The translations under genes were made by a program, and so were the position numbers. 23,000 bases of DNA from JBEATZ01 sp041178545 (GTDB lineage Bacteria > Planctomycetota > UBA1135 > UBA2386): NCBI GenBank assembly GCA_041178545.1, contig JBEGVB010000029.1:1-23000 (forward strand), read 5' to 3'. Shown here piece after piece: positions 1-10,297 of this stretch; position 1 is the stretch's first letter; every line of letters starts with the position of its first letter. The notes under the pieces were generated by a model, which did not search any database, was not told the origin of the DNA, and saw only the letters and a list, made by a program, of their open reading frames with translations.

Positions 1-253
1 TGCCGCGCCAGTCGGCGAGCTCGAGGCCGGTGCCGTAGACGACGCGCGGGGTGCGGGTCGCATGGTTCCAGCGGCTCACCCAGGTGCCGCCCGACTCGGA
101 CACGAAACGCTGCCAGGCAGGGCTCTCCTGCTCCATGCGTTGGTCGAGGACGGGGATGGGCACGGCGAGAGGACGCGGGAAGCGCTCCGAGGGGTCCTGT
201 GCAGCAGCAGCGGCTGCGAGTCCGAGCACGACGAGAGCAGTGCGGTTCAGCAT
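1..253 (-). CDS. Secreted protein, N-terminal 84 residues only (runs off window start)
   Basis: The minus strand is open from an ATG (complement of 251-253) to the window edge. It begins with a clear signal peptide: MLNRTALVVLGL followed by a run of alanines and Q, with probable cleavage A|Q before DPSERF. The mature start contains a stretch reading GGTWVSRWNHATRTPRVVYG. This recalls the fungalysin/thermolysin-propeptide (FTP) type segment found at the front of secreted M4/M36-like and related multidomain proteins; that likeness is from memory and weak. The catalytic part, if any, lies outside the window. No Shine-Dalgarno sequence precedes the ATG. The gene is divergent from the M14 peptidase at 535, so the two secreted proteins share a 281-base control region. 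Function is not assigned. The signal peptide and reading frame are what support it. Confidence 0.7.
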   Translation of the reverse strand, partial: MLNRTALVVLGLAAAAAAQDPSERFPRPLAVPIPVLDQRMEQESPAWQRFVSESGGTWVSRWNHATRTPRVVYGTGLELADWRG

Positions 254-328
254 GGTGTGGTCTGGTGGGTTCTCGGCCTCCGGTGCCGGACGGCGGGGAC
301 GGCCGATGGCACGGAAGGAACCGGGAGC

Positions 329-358
329 AGTATGACGGGAAGTCATCGATGCGCCCAA
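329..358 (-). promoter_or_regulatory. Candidate promoter for the gene starting at 253
   Basis: Read on the minus strand, TTGGGC (353-358) and CATACT (329-334) are separated by 18 bases. This resembles a sigma-70 -35/-10 pair and would give a leader of roughly 70 bases. It overlaps the inverted repeat at 347-365. The match is imperfect, so this is only a candidate. Confidence 0.3.
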
Positions 359-374
359 CGCATCGGACGCATCG
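347..374. repeat. CGATGCG inverted/direct repeat in divergent intergenic region
   Basis: CGATGCG (347-353) and CGCATCG (359-365) form a perfect 7-bp inverted repeat around a 5-base centre. A further CGCATCG lies at 368-374, in direct orientation to the second arm. The three arms lie between two divergent secreted-protein genes and overlap a possible -35 element, as an operator would. No known regulator motif is recognised. Confidence 0.5.
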
Positions 375-521
375 AATTCGTCACGGGTGCCATGGTTCCT
401 TGCCAAGGGAAGGATGCGCGGCACCGGGAGCGTCGCAGTCGGGGACTTGTGTGGCGTGGCGGCCCCAACGGGTGTTGGGCCCTGCGCCCAACTCGCTCGC
501 GCCTTCCCGCGACTGCCCCGA

Positions 522-527
522 TAGCCT
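522..527 (+). promoter_or_regulatory. -10 box just upstream of the M14 peptidase start
   Basis: TAGCCT lies 7 bases before the ATG at 535, so transcription should begin at or next to the start codon. No Shine-Dalgarno sequence is present and the -35 region is not recognisable. It belongs to a set of similarly placed boxes at 7179, 12019 (minus), 12046, 15492 and 20907. Confidence 0.5.
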
Positions 528-534
528 TGCCGCC

Positions 535-3282
<2,748 letters not shown>

Positions 3283-3283
3283 A

Positions 3284-3302
3284 GGCATGCGGGAGGCATG
3301 CC
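3284..3302 (+). terminator. Hairpin directly after the M14 peptidase gene
   Basis: GGCATGC (3284-3290), loop GGGAG, GCATGCC (3296-3302): a perfect 7-bp stem starting one base after the stop codon. No T-tract follows, so it is a weak or Rho-assisted terminator, or an mRNA-end stabilising hairpin. Confidence 0.5.
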
Positions 3303-3402
3303 GTGGCACCTCGCCGCGTTGCGCAGGGCCGCTGGTCCCACCCGGAGACGGACCCTCCACCTCGTGCGTATGGACCCGGGCGCCCGCGGGCCCAGACTGA
3401 CG

Positions 3403-3408
3403 TAAACT
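3403..3408 (+). promoter_or_regulatory. Candidate -10 box for the subtilisin-like protease
   Basis: TAAACT is the only AT-rich TANNNT box in the 177-base gap. It would give a leader of about 45 bases containing the near-palindromic run CGCGCGCCTGCGCGCG. No convincing -35 is seen, so confidence is low. Confidence 0.3.
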
Positions 3409-3459
3409 GTCCTCGCGCGCGCCTGCGCGCGGCCACTCCGGACCCCGGTAGCTCCTGCC

Positions 3460-6400
3460 ATGCAACGGATCCTCACCACTCTCGGCCTGTTCGCCTCCCT
3501 AGGCACCCTGTCTGCGCAGGAGGTCTTCCTCCAGCGAGTGGTGGCCGACGTCACGGGCACGGTGCACGCCGTGCAGGGTCTTGAACAGGCAGCCGACGGT
3601 TCCGTCGTGACCAAGGTGGCCGTGGGCACCGGCAAGGGCGCCCTGGGTGCGATGCTGGCCACGGACCACCTGCTGCGGTTGCGTTTTGCCACGTTCGACC
3701 CGCTGCAGGGGGACCCGGTGGTGCCCGCCGAACTCGCCGCGACGGCGGACAACGAACTGTTCGTCGTGCAGTACTGGAGCCAGGGCATGGAGGCCTACCG
3801 GCAGCAGCTGGTGGCCATGGGCGGCGAGAACCTCGCCTTCCTGCCCAACCACGCCAACCTGTGGCGCATGCCGCTGGAACTGGCAGCCGCGGTGCGCGCG
3901 CTGCCGTTCGTGCGCGCCGTCGTCCCGTACCACCCGGCCTACAAGCTGGAGGAGGAGTTGCTGGAGGCGTTGCGCACTCCGGAGCGGCGCAGTGAGCGCA
4001 TTGCGCTCAACCTGCTGACGGCCCGCGACGGCATGGCGGACAAGGAGCGCGTTGCACGGTTCGTGGCCACGGTCGACGGGACCGTCGACCACGTGAGCGA
4101 GCCCACCCAGCTGATGACGGTGACGATCCCGCTCGACGCGCTGCCGAAGCTCGTGTCCCTCGACGTGGTGACCTGGGTCGACCGGTGGGGGGCGCCGGAG
4201 CAGGACATGGACATCGTGCGCCAGTTCCACGGCACCAACTACGTGGAGACGCAGTCTGCACTGCGCGGCCAGGGCGTGCGCGTCGAGGTGATGGACGGTG
4301 GCACGGACACGACGCATCCCGACCTCCAGCACCACGTGCTGCACGGATCGGTGCCGGCTGGCGACCACGGCACGTGCACCACGGGCATCGTGGCGGGCAC
4401 CGGTGCTGGCAGCGCGCAGGCGCGCGGTGTGATGCCGGAGGCCACGCCGGTTGCCGCCTACTACGGCACGTTCCAGGGCGGCAGCCGGTACGCGCACACG
4501 GGTGAGTTGCAGAACGCAGGGCTGCCCTACCAGTGCGTGCTCCAGTCCAACAGCTGGGGCAGCACGTTGACGACGGCCTACACGTCCATCAGCCAGGACA
4601 TGGACCGGATCCTGTTCGACTTCAGCCGCATCAGCATCCTGAACTCCCAGAGCAACACCGGGACGCAGAGCTCGCGCCCGCAGGCCTGGGCCAAGAACGT
4701 GATCAGCGTGGGCGGCATCCGCCACCAGAACACGCTGTCCAAGGCCGACGACCAGTGGAACGGGGCCAGCATCGGCCCGGCGGCAGACGGGCGCATCAAG
4801 CCCGACATCGCCAGCTTCTACGACAGCGTCTACACGACGGACTGGTCGGGCACGTCGGGCTACTCGACCACCAACTACTACTCGGGCTTCAACGGCACGT
4901 CTGCGGCGACGCCCATCGTGGCCGGCCACCTTGGGCTCTTCTACCAGATGTGGCACCTCGGGTTGTTCGGCAACGCCAATGCCGGTGCGACGGTATTCGA
5001 GAACCGTCCCCAGAACACCACGGCGAAGGCCGTGCTGGTGAACACGGCGACGCAGTGGTCGTTCAGCGGCTCCACCGCGAACCTCAGCCGCGTGAAGCAG
5101 GGCTGGGGCCACCCGGACCTGACCAAGATGCACGTCCTGCGCGGCAACATGCTGATCGTCGACGAGTCGGTGGTGCTCAGCAACCTGCAGAGCCAGACGC
5201 ACAGCGTGACCGTGCCTGTGGGCACGCCGGAGCTGAAGGCGACCATGGTCTACCGCGACCCGGCGGCCAACCCGACGGCGACCATCCACCGCATCAACAA
5301 CCTCGACCTGAAGGTCACCTCGCCCAGCGGCACGGTCTACTGGGGCAACAACGGCTTGCTCGACGGCAACACCTCGGTGGCGGGCGGTGTCCCCAACACC
5401 ATCGACACCGTCGAGAACGTGATCCTGCTCAACCCCGAGGCCGGCGCGTGGACCGTCGAGGTCATCGCCGCCGAGCTCAACCAGGACTCCCACGTGGAGA
5501 CCGCGGCGCTCGACGCCGACTACGCGCTCGTGGTGAGCGGCATCGCGGTCGCGCCGCCGGCACCGCCCACGCCGCCCAGTGCGCTCGTGGCCAACGCGGC
5601 GGCCTGGAACTCCGTCCGCCTCGACTGGACCGACAATGCCGCCAACGAGGCTGGTTTCGAGGTTGAACGGTCCCTGGACGGCACGTTCTTCACGCAGGTC
5701 GCGCTCGTCGGTGCCAACGTCGTCACGTGGACCGACACCAGTGTGACCGGCTCGACGCTCTACTTCTACCAGGTGCGTGCCTACAACGGCTCTGGCTCTT
5801 CGGCGCCCTCCAACTCCACGAGTGCCACGACGCCTGCCGAACCTGTGCCCAACGCGCCCACCGGTCTCACGGCAACCGCACTGAGCTCCAGCTCGATCCG
5901 CCTCAACTGGACCGATGCCTCTAACAACGAGACCGGCTTCCAGGTCGAGCGCTCGGCGGACAACGTGACGTTCACGCCCGCGACCAGCGTCGCTGCCGGC
6001 ACCGTCACCTGGACCGACACGGGCCTGCCCGAGGCCACCCAGCGCTGGTACCGCGTCCGTGCGACCGGCACCTCTGGCACCTCGGGATGGTCCAACACGG
6101 CGACTGCCACGACCCTGGTGGCGGCCCCGAGTGCGCCCACGGGCCTCACGGCAACGGGCACGAGCACGACCACGATCCAACTCGGCTGGACCGACAACGC
6201 AGGCAACGAGAGCGGCTACTACGTGGATCGCTCGGCGGACGGAGTGACCTTCAGCCGCATCGCGACGCTGGGTGCCGGCTCCATCGCCTACGCGGATGCC
6301 ACGCTGGCCCAGAACACCACGCGCTGGTACCGCGTGCAGGCCTACAACGCAGGCGGCACCTCTGCCTACAGCAACGTGGCAAGCGCCACGACACAGCAGG

Positions 6401-7116
6401 CGCAGCCGCCCGCTGCACCCACGGGCCTGCTCGCCACCGCGCTCAGCTCGAGTTCGATCCGGTTGAACTGGACCGATGCCTCGGCGGACGAGACCAACTT
6501 CGTCGTGGAGCGCTCCAGCGACAACGTGAACTTCGCCCAGGTGGCCTCCCTTGCCGCCAACTCGGTGACCTGGACCGACAGCGGGCTGCCGGCCAACGCC
6601 ACCCGCTGGTACCGCGTGCGCGCCACGAACGCCGCCGGTGCCTCGGCGTGGAGCAACGTGGCCAGCGACACCACCTTCGCCGCCCTCGACCTTGTTCCCG
6701 CGACGCAGCTCACGAACCACGGCACCGTGAGTGGCACGCTGGCGCAGGTCACGACTGCCGACAGCAGCTACTGGTCGGTCCGGGAGGTGGTGCAAGGCAA
6801 CTCCAGCAGCCTGGAGCACGAGTGGACCATCCCCAACGTGCCCACGACCGGCACCCGGGTGCTGAACGTGAAGGCCTACCAGAGTGCGTCGACCGACGGC
6901 GACACGTTCACCGTGCAGTACCTCAACTCGCGCGGCAAGTGGACCAACGCCCTCACCGTGAGCCGCACGGCCGACAACGGCACCTACCAGACCTTCAGCC
7001 TGCCCAGCGGCCTGGGCGGCAACCTGCGCGTGCGCGTGATCGACTCCAACAGCTCGCGCAACGCCACCGCGCTCGACACCCTGTACGTCGACCACCTGTT
7101 CGTGCGGGTGCAATGA
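3460..7116 (+). CDS. Secreted S8 subtilisin-like serine protease with four fibronectin type III repeats
   Basis: A 1218-residue exported endoprotease. A signal peptide (about 1-19, ending LSA|QE) is followed by a propeptide-like region to about residue 250. The S8 triad is complete: D279 (VEVMDGGTD), H303 (DHGTCTTGIVAG) and S481 (FNGTSAATPIVAG), with the oxyanion asparagine N364 (QSNSWG). Only 23 residues separate Asp and His, which is short. Residues about 560-700 form a jelly-roll-type beta domain (LKVTSPSGTVYWG, AGAWTVEVIAAEL) common after S8 domains. Four FN3 repeats follow at about 702-793, 795-886, 888-978 and 982-1074, each with a WTD strand and a YxVRA or YxVQA strand, then a beta-rich C-terminal domain (about 1078-1218). 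The ATG at 3460 is placed by the signal peptide; no Shine-Dalgarno is evident. It probably degrades extracellular protein, with FN3 units as spacers or surface adhesion. The substrate is unknown. Confidence 0.93.
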   Translation: MQRILTTLGLFASLGTLSAQEVFLQRVVADVTGTVHAVQGLEQAADGSVVTKVAVGTGKGALGAMLATDHLLRLRFATFDPLQGDPVVPAELAATADNELFVVQYWSQGMEAYRQQLVAMGGENLAFLPNHANLWRMPLELAAAVRALPFVRAVVPYHPAYKLEEELLEALRTPERRSERIALNLLTARDGMADKERVARFVATVDGTVDHVSEPTQLMTVTIPLDALPKLVSLDVVTWVDRWGAPEQDMDIVRQFHGTNYVETQSALRGQGVRVEVMDGGTDTTHPDLQHHVLHGSVPAGDHGTCTTGIVAGTGAGSAQARGVMPEATPVAAYYGTFQGGSRYAHTGELQNAGLPYQCVLQSNSWGSTLTTAYTSISQDMDRILFDFSRISILNSQSNTGTQSSRPQAWAKNVISVGGIRHQNTLSKADDQWNGASIGPAADGRIKPDIASFYDSVYTTDWSGTSGYSTTNYYSGFNGTSAATPIVAGHLGLFYQMWHLGLFGNANAGATVFENRPQNTTAKAVLVNTATQWSFSGSTANLSRVKQGWGHPDLTKMHVLRGNMLIVDESVVLSNLQSQTHSVTVPVGTPELKATMVYRDPAANPTATIHRINNLDLKVTSPSGTVYWGNNGLLDGNTSVAGGVPNTIDTVENVILLNPEAGAWTVEVIAAELNQDSHVETAALDADYALVVSGIAVAPPAPPTPPSALVANAAAWNSVRLDWTDNAANEAGFEVERSLDGTFFTQVALVGANVVTWTDTSVTGSTLYFYQVRAYNGSGSSAPSNSTSATTPAEPVPNAPTGLTATALSSSSIRLNWTDASNNETGFQVERSADNVTFTPATSVAAGTVTWTDTGLPEATQRWYRVRATGTSGTSGWSNTATATTLVAAPSAPTGLTATGTSTTTIQLGWTDNAGNESGYYVDRSADGVTFSRIATLGAGSIAYADATLAQNTTRWYRVQAYNAGGTSAYSNVASATTQQAQPPAAPTGLLATALSSSSIRLNWTDASADETNFVVERSSDNVNFAQVASLAANSVTWTDSGLPANATRWYRVRATNAAGASAWSNVASDTTFAALDLVPATQLTNHGTVSGTLAQVTTADSSYWSVREVVQGNSSSLEHEWTIPNVPTTGTRVLNVKAYQSASTDGDTFTVQYLNSRGKWTNALTVSRTADNGTYQTFSLPSGLGGNLRVRVIDSNSSRNATALDTLYVDHLFVRVQ
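5566..6681 (+). repeat. Tandem fibronectin III repeats (4 units of about 270-280 bp)
   Basis: Four in-frame units begin near 5566, 5845, 6124 and 6406 within the protease gene. Units 2 and 4 share an identical 17-residue block (ATALSSSSIRLNWTDAS, at about 5873 and 6434) although the DNA differs at several synonymous positions. Units 1 and 3 are more diverged. See the separate finding. Confidence 0.85.
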
Positions 7117-7123
7117 CGTAAGG

Positions 7124-7149
7124 CCTGCTGCGCGCACGCGCGCGGCAGG
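7124..7149 (+). terminator. Hairpin after the subtilisin-like protease gene
   Basis: CCTGC-T-GCGCGC and CGCGCG-GCAGG pair in a long GC stem (five outer pairs, a G-T, then six more) with a tiny loop, seven bases after the stop codon. No T-tract follows. It separates the protease from the CDF transporter unit. Confidence 0.5.
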
Positions 7150-7178
7150 ATTCCGTTCGGCAGCCCGCGCTCGCTGCG

Positions 7179-7184
7179 TACCAT
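7179..7184 (+). promoter_or_regulatory. -10 box directly upstream of CDF transporter GTG start
   Basis: TACCAT lies 6 bases before the GTG at 7191, placing the expected transcription start on the start codon. TTCGGC (7156-7161), 17 bases upstream, is a poor -35. No usable Shine-Dalgarno is present, which fits a leaderless mRNA. Confidence 0.45.
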
Positions 7185-7190
7185 GGGGAC

Positions 7191-8216
7191 GTGCGCAGCG
7201 AGCCGGCGATCTCGGTCGAGGAGGACAACCGCGTGCGGTTGCGCGCGGGCCTCATCTCCCTCGTCGTCGCCATCGTGCTGCTCGCCGCCAAGTGGTGGGC
7301 CTACGTGCTCACCGGCTCCATGGCGGTGTTCTCGGACGCCCTCGAGTCCATCGTCAACGTGGTTGCTGCCGCATTCGCCCTCGGCGGTCTCGTGTTCGCT
7401 CACGAGCCTGCCGACCGCAACCATCCCTACGGCCATGGCAAGATCGAGTTCTTCTCTGCCGCCTTCGAGGGCGGCCTGATCGCCTTTGCCGCTGCGCTCA
7501 TCCTGTGGGAGTCCGTGGGCGCGCTCCTGGAGGGTCCCGAGCTCAAGCAACTCGACGCAGGCATCTGGATCACCGCGGCAGCAGGCGTGGGCAACGCCGT
7601 GCTGGGGGTCTTCCTCGTGCGCACCGGCCGCAAGCACCACTCGATGACGCTCGTCGCGGACGGGCAGCACGTCCTCAGCGACTTCTGGACCAGCGTGGGC
7701 ATCATCGCAGGCCTCGGCCTCGTGTGGATCACGGACCTGCCATGGCTCGACCCGGTCGTCGCCATCGTCGTGGCGCTGCTGCTGTTCTGGACCGGCGGCA
7801 AGCTGGTGCGCACTGCCGCGGCAGGGCTGTTGGACGAGGAGGACCCGGAACTGCTCGCAAGGCTCGTCACCGTGCTCCAGCCCCACATCGGCCGCGGCAT
7901 GATCCGGCTGCACCACCTGCGTGCCATCCGTGCCGGCCGATTCCACCACGTGAGCGCGCACCTCGTGGTGCCCGAGTTCTGGTCGGTGCAGACGGCGCAC
8001 GACTACGCCGACGGGCTGTCTGCGCGCGTGATCAAGGACGCTGGCATCCAGGGTGAACTCGTCTTCCACACCGACCCCTGCCACCGCAGCTACTGCTCCA
8101 TGTGCGACGTCGAGGCGTGCTCGGTACGGGTACAGCCGTTCTCGGGCCGCCCGCCGCTGACGGTGGAGGAGGCAGTGCGCCCGGATGCCGTGGACCCGCT
8201 GGAGGGAGCCCGCTGA
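7191..8216 (+). CDS. Cation diffusion facilitator (CDF) family metal exporter
   Basis: A 341-residue inner-membrane metal/proton antiporter, expected to export a divalent metal such as Zn, Fe or Mn. Six hydrophobic helices span about residues 15-205. They include the family signatures SDALESIVNV (helix 2), HPYGHGKIEFFSA (between helices 2 and 3) and ADGQHVLSDFWTS (helix 5; H160 and D164 give the HxxxD metal pair). At helix 2 the usual Asp pair of FieF-type exporters aligns here with Glu and Asn, so metal preference should not be read across from FieF. A cytoplasmic ferredoxin-like domain (about 210-295) follows. The protein ends in an extra Cys-rich tail with C297, C302, C305 and C310 plus H298. 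GTG 7191 is chosen because it leaves a short cytoplasmic N-terminus. The small ORF at 8228 may be co-transcribed. Confidence 0.9.
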   Translation: MRSEPAISVEEDNRVRLRAGLISLVVAIVLLAAKWWAYVLTGSMAVFSDALESIVNVVAAAFALGGLVFAHEPADRNHPYGHGKIEFFSAAFEGGLIAFAAALILWESVGALLEGPELKQLDAGIWITAAAGVGNAVLGVFLVRTGRKHHSMTLVADGQHVLSDFWTSVGIIAGLGLVWITDLPWLDPVVAIVVALLLFWTGGKLVRTAAAGLLDEEDPELLARLVTVLQPHIGRGMIRLHHLRAIRAGRFHHVSAHLVVPEFWSVQTAHDYADGLSARVIKDAGIQGELVFHTDPCHRSYCSMCDVEACSVRVQPFSGRPPLTVEEAVRPDAVDPLEGAR

Positions 8217-8227
8217 CCATGTTGTGA

Positions 8228-8413
8228 ATGCTCCGCAGCCTCGGCCGTCGTGGCACGGCCGTGTTGTTCGGTGTCGCAGCCGCAGTGGTTGCCGTGAGCG
8301 ACTGGATCGTCGGCGCAGAGGTGCGCTGGGAGCTGGTCGCGGTGGTTGCCGGCGTCGGTTTGGTGGTGGTCCTGCTGCTGCCCTCACGACGGGGCGGCGG
8401 ACCAAGAGCCTGA
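8228..8413 (+). CDS. Possible small two-helix membrane protein
   Basis: A 61-residue frame starting 11 bases after the CDF stop codon. It encodes two hydrophobic segments, about residues 10-24 (AVLFGVAAAVVAVS) and 36-52 (LVAVVAGVGLVVVLLLP). Arg-rich ends and a short polar turn suggest an in-out-in hairpin in the cytoplasmic membrane. Codon third positions are mostly G/C, like the neighbours. No Shine-Dalgarno is seen and the family is not recognised. It could be a CDF accessory peptide or a chance frame; hydrophobic composition and operon position are the only support. Confidence 0.45.
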   Translation: MLRSLGRRGTAVLFGVAAAVVAVSDWIVGAEVRWELVAVVAGVGLVVVLLLPSRRGGGPRA

Positions 8414-8505
8414 GCCCTGGGCCCGGCCTGCCGACTGTGTACGTCGGGGCGCATGGATGCCGTGCACCTGTCACGGCTTGCAGTTCCCGCTGCCGAAGCC
8501 GGAGC

Positions 8506-8511
8506 TAGCCT
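8506..8511 (+). promoter_or_regulatory. Candidate -10 box for secreted protein gene at 8559
   Basis: TAGCCT in the 145-base gap would start transcription about 40 bases before the ATG. No good -35 at 17 bases; TTGCAG at 8478-8483 is too far upstream (22 bases). Confidence 0.3.
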
Positions 8512-8558
8512 TTCCGGCTCGTGTTCCTGTGCAGTTCGACCCTCTCCCCTCAGTCTCC

Positions 8559-10253
8559 ATGAAGCACTTCTCCCTCGCCCTTGTCGTGCTCGGCACCGCC
8601 GGGCTGCTCTCGGCCCAGCAGGGTCGCATCGTCATCCCGCCCGAGTACACGAACACGGAAGCACCGGGCAGCACGGGTTTCGGCTGGGGCCAGGGCACCA
8701 CGCAGCGCCGCGTGCAATGGATCTACGACTCCTCGTACTTCACCAACAACGGCGTCGACCACCCCATCCTCGTGAACCGACTGCGCTGGCGCGCCAACGG
8801 CGCGAGCACTGTCCCCACTGGCACCTACAGCACGGCCACCGTCTCGCTCGCCAGTGCTGCGGTCGACTGCCTCACGCCGTCCGCCACGTTCGCCAGCAAC
8901 CTCGGTCCCGACCTCACCACGGTCTACTCGGGCACGGTGACCCTCGCTGCCGGTCAGGGACTCACGCCCAACAACTGGTACGTCGACCTGCAGCTGCAGA
9001 CCCCGTTCCTCTACAACCCGACCCTGGGTGCGGACCTCGTGACCGAGATCACGATCCCCACCGGCTCGCTCACCGGGTCCACCGCCATCCACGACGCCGC
9101 GTTCAACAGCAGTGCGACGCCGCCCCTCAGCATCCTCGGTGGGCGCTGCCAGGCGACCAACGCCACGGCCACCACGGGCACCACGCTGGTGGGCGGTCTG
9201 GTGGTCCTCGAGTTCGGCTTCGACTACCCGCCCGGTGTCGCCAACGGCCAGCGCTACGGCAACGGCTGCTACGACACGGCACTGACCTGGTACGAGCAGT
9301 TCGCCAATGGCGGCTTCGACCTGTCCAGCAGCTCGGTCCGCATGACCAACGCGGGCTCCACGTACCTGGTTGGCGCCGGCACCGGCACCTGGTTCACGCC
9401 GGTGGCCGCGCCGCTCGCGATGGGGGACGACACCATCTCGCCCGCCCAGCTGCTGCCGTTCTCCTTCCCCTACGCCGGCGGCAGCACCAGCAACCTGCAG
9501 GTCTGCTCCAACGGCTACGTGCTGCTGCAGCCCACCACGGCAACCACGGGCCAGTTCAACCCGACCTCCACGGCGCTCCTCGCCGGGCCCGTGCGCCTGG
9601 CACCGGCATGGACCGACTGGAACCCCTCCGGGGGCGGGTCGATCCACTTCGACGTGGTGCCCGGCAACCAGTCCGTGGTGGTCACCTGGAGCAACGTGCC
9701 CGAGTTCCAGCAGGCCACGCTCAACAGCTTCCAGGTCGAGTTGGATGCGTTCGGCAACATCGAGTACCGCTACCAGACCGTGTCCAACGTTTCGCACCAG
9801 CTGCTGGTGGGCTGGACGCAGGGTGCCCCTGCCCGCGACCCGGGCAACCGCGACCTGACCACGGCGCTGCCTTTCCTCGCGCAGCCGGACGGTCTCGGCC
9901 TGCAGCTCGGCCTGAGCGGGCGTCCGCGCCTTGGCCAGACCTGCAACCTGGTCACCTCTTCGTTCCCCTCGGGCGCGGCGCTGGGCGCGACGTTCCTCAG
10001 CTTCACCAGCTACACCGCAGGCCTGCCCCTCGGTTCCCTCGGCATGCCCGGCTGCAGCCAGTACGCAGGGGCGGACAGCACGCAGGTGTTCTTCGTGACC
10101 GGCACGACCGCAAGCGTCCCGCTCACGCTGCCGAACCAGCCGTCCTTCGCCGGCCTGCACGTGTACGGCCAGTCGCTTGCCTTCGCGCCGGGCATCAACC
10201 TGTTCGGTGCCGTCACCTCGAACGGGATCGACTTGCTGGTCGACGTCAACTGA
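8559..10253 (+). CDS. Secreted beta-rich protein with nidogen-like domain and C-terminal planctomycete-type module
   Basis: A 564-residue exported protein of unknown role, probably at the cell surface or in the matrix. The signal peptide is residues 1-19 (MKHFSLAL...LLSA|Q). Residues about 20-230 are a beta-rich domain with periodic Thr/Ser/Asn strands. Residues about 289-424 resemble nidogen-like (NIDO) extracellular domains: FSFPYAGG, NLQVCSNGYVLL, LAPAWTDWNP, VVVTWSNVPEF, NSFQVELDAFGNIEYRY. Residues about 445-564 form a compact sandwich-like tail: RPRLGQTCNL, LGMPGC, LPNQPSF, HVYGQSLAF, SNGIDLLV. A similar tail pattern ends the dehydrogenase at 18976-20508. Cysteines are few. The ATG at 8559 is set by the signal peptide; the frame is open further upstream, from 8346. 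No enzyme motif is seen, so adhesion or structure is a guess. Confidence 0.88.
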   Translation: MKHFSLALVVLGTAGLLSAQQGRIVIPPEYTNTEAPGSTGFGWGQGTTQRRVQWIYDSSYFTNNGVDHPILVNRLRWRANGASTVPTGTYSTATVSLASAAVDCLTPSATFASNLGPDLTTVYSGTVTLAAGQGLTPNNWYVDLQLQTPFLYNPTLGADLVTEITIPTGSLTGSTAIHDAAFNSSATPPLSILGGRCQATNATATTGTTLVGGLVVLEFGFDYPPGVANGQRYGNGCYDTALTWYEQFANGGFDLSSSSVRMTNAGSTYLVGAGTGTWFTPVAAPLAMGDDTISPAQLLPFSFPYAGGSTSNLQVCSNGYVLLQPTTATTGQFNPTSTALLAGPVRLAPAWTDWNPSGGGSIHFDVVPGNQSVVVTWSNVPEFQQATLNSFQVELDAFGNIEYRYQTVSNVSHQLLVGWTQGAPARDPGNRDLTTALPFLAQPDGLGLQLGLSGRPRLGQTCNLVTSSFPSGAALGATFLSFTSYTAGLPLGSLGMPGCSQYAGADSTQVFFVTGTTASVPLTLPNQPSFAGLHVYGQSLAFAPGINLFGAVTSNGIDLLVDVN

Positions 10254-10268
10254 ACGCGGAGGCTGCGC

Positions 10269-10297
10269 GCCCGCACCGGCTCAGTCGCCGTGCGGGC
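10269..10297. terminator. Bidirectional hairpin between convergent 8559 gene and CstA-family gene
   Basis: GCCCGCAC (10269-10276) and GTGCGGGC (10290-10297) form a perfect 8-bp stem with a 13-base loop. The loop contains the stop codon of the minus-strand transporter. No T-tract on either side, so termination is plausible but unproven. Confidence 0.45.

Noticed and set aside
199..534. 5' extension of the M14 peptidase frame back to ATG 199
   Set aside because: The added 112 residues have no domain and would bury the signal peptide that starts at 535.
3399..7121. TGACGTAA seen both before the protease gene (3399-3406) and at its stop codon (7114-7121)
   Set aside because: Only two copies of an 8-base word, one formed by the stop codon, with no further similarity around them; most likely chance.
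3499..7137. 1212-codon open frame on the minus strand across the subtilisin-like protease
   Set aside because: It mirrors the S8/FN3 coding strand, has low-complexity R/G/V/H composition and no recognisable motif. GC-rich shadow.
6984..10160. Long minus-strand frames (6984-8474 and 8550-10160) opposite the CDF and nidogen-like genes
   Set aside because: No start signals, domains or normal amino-acid composition; the plus-strand proteins explain the DNA.
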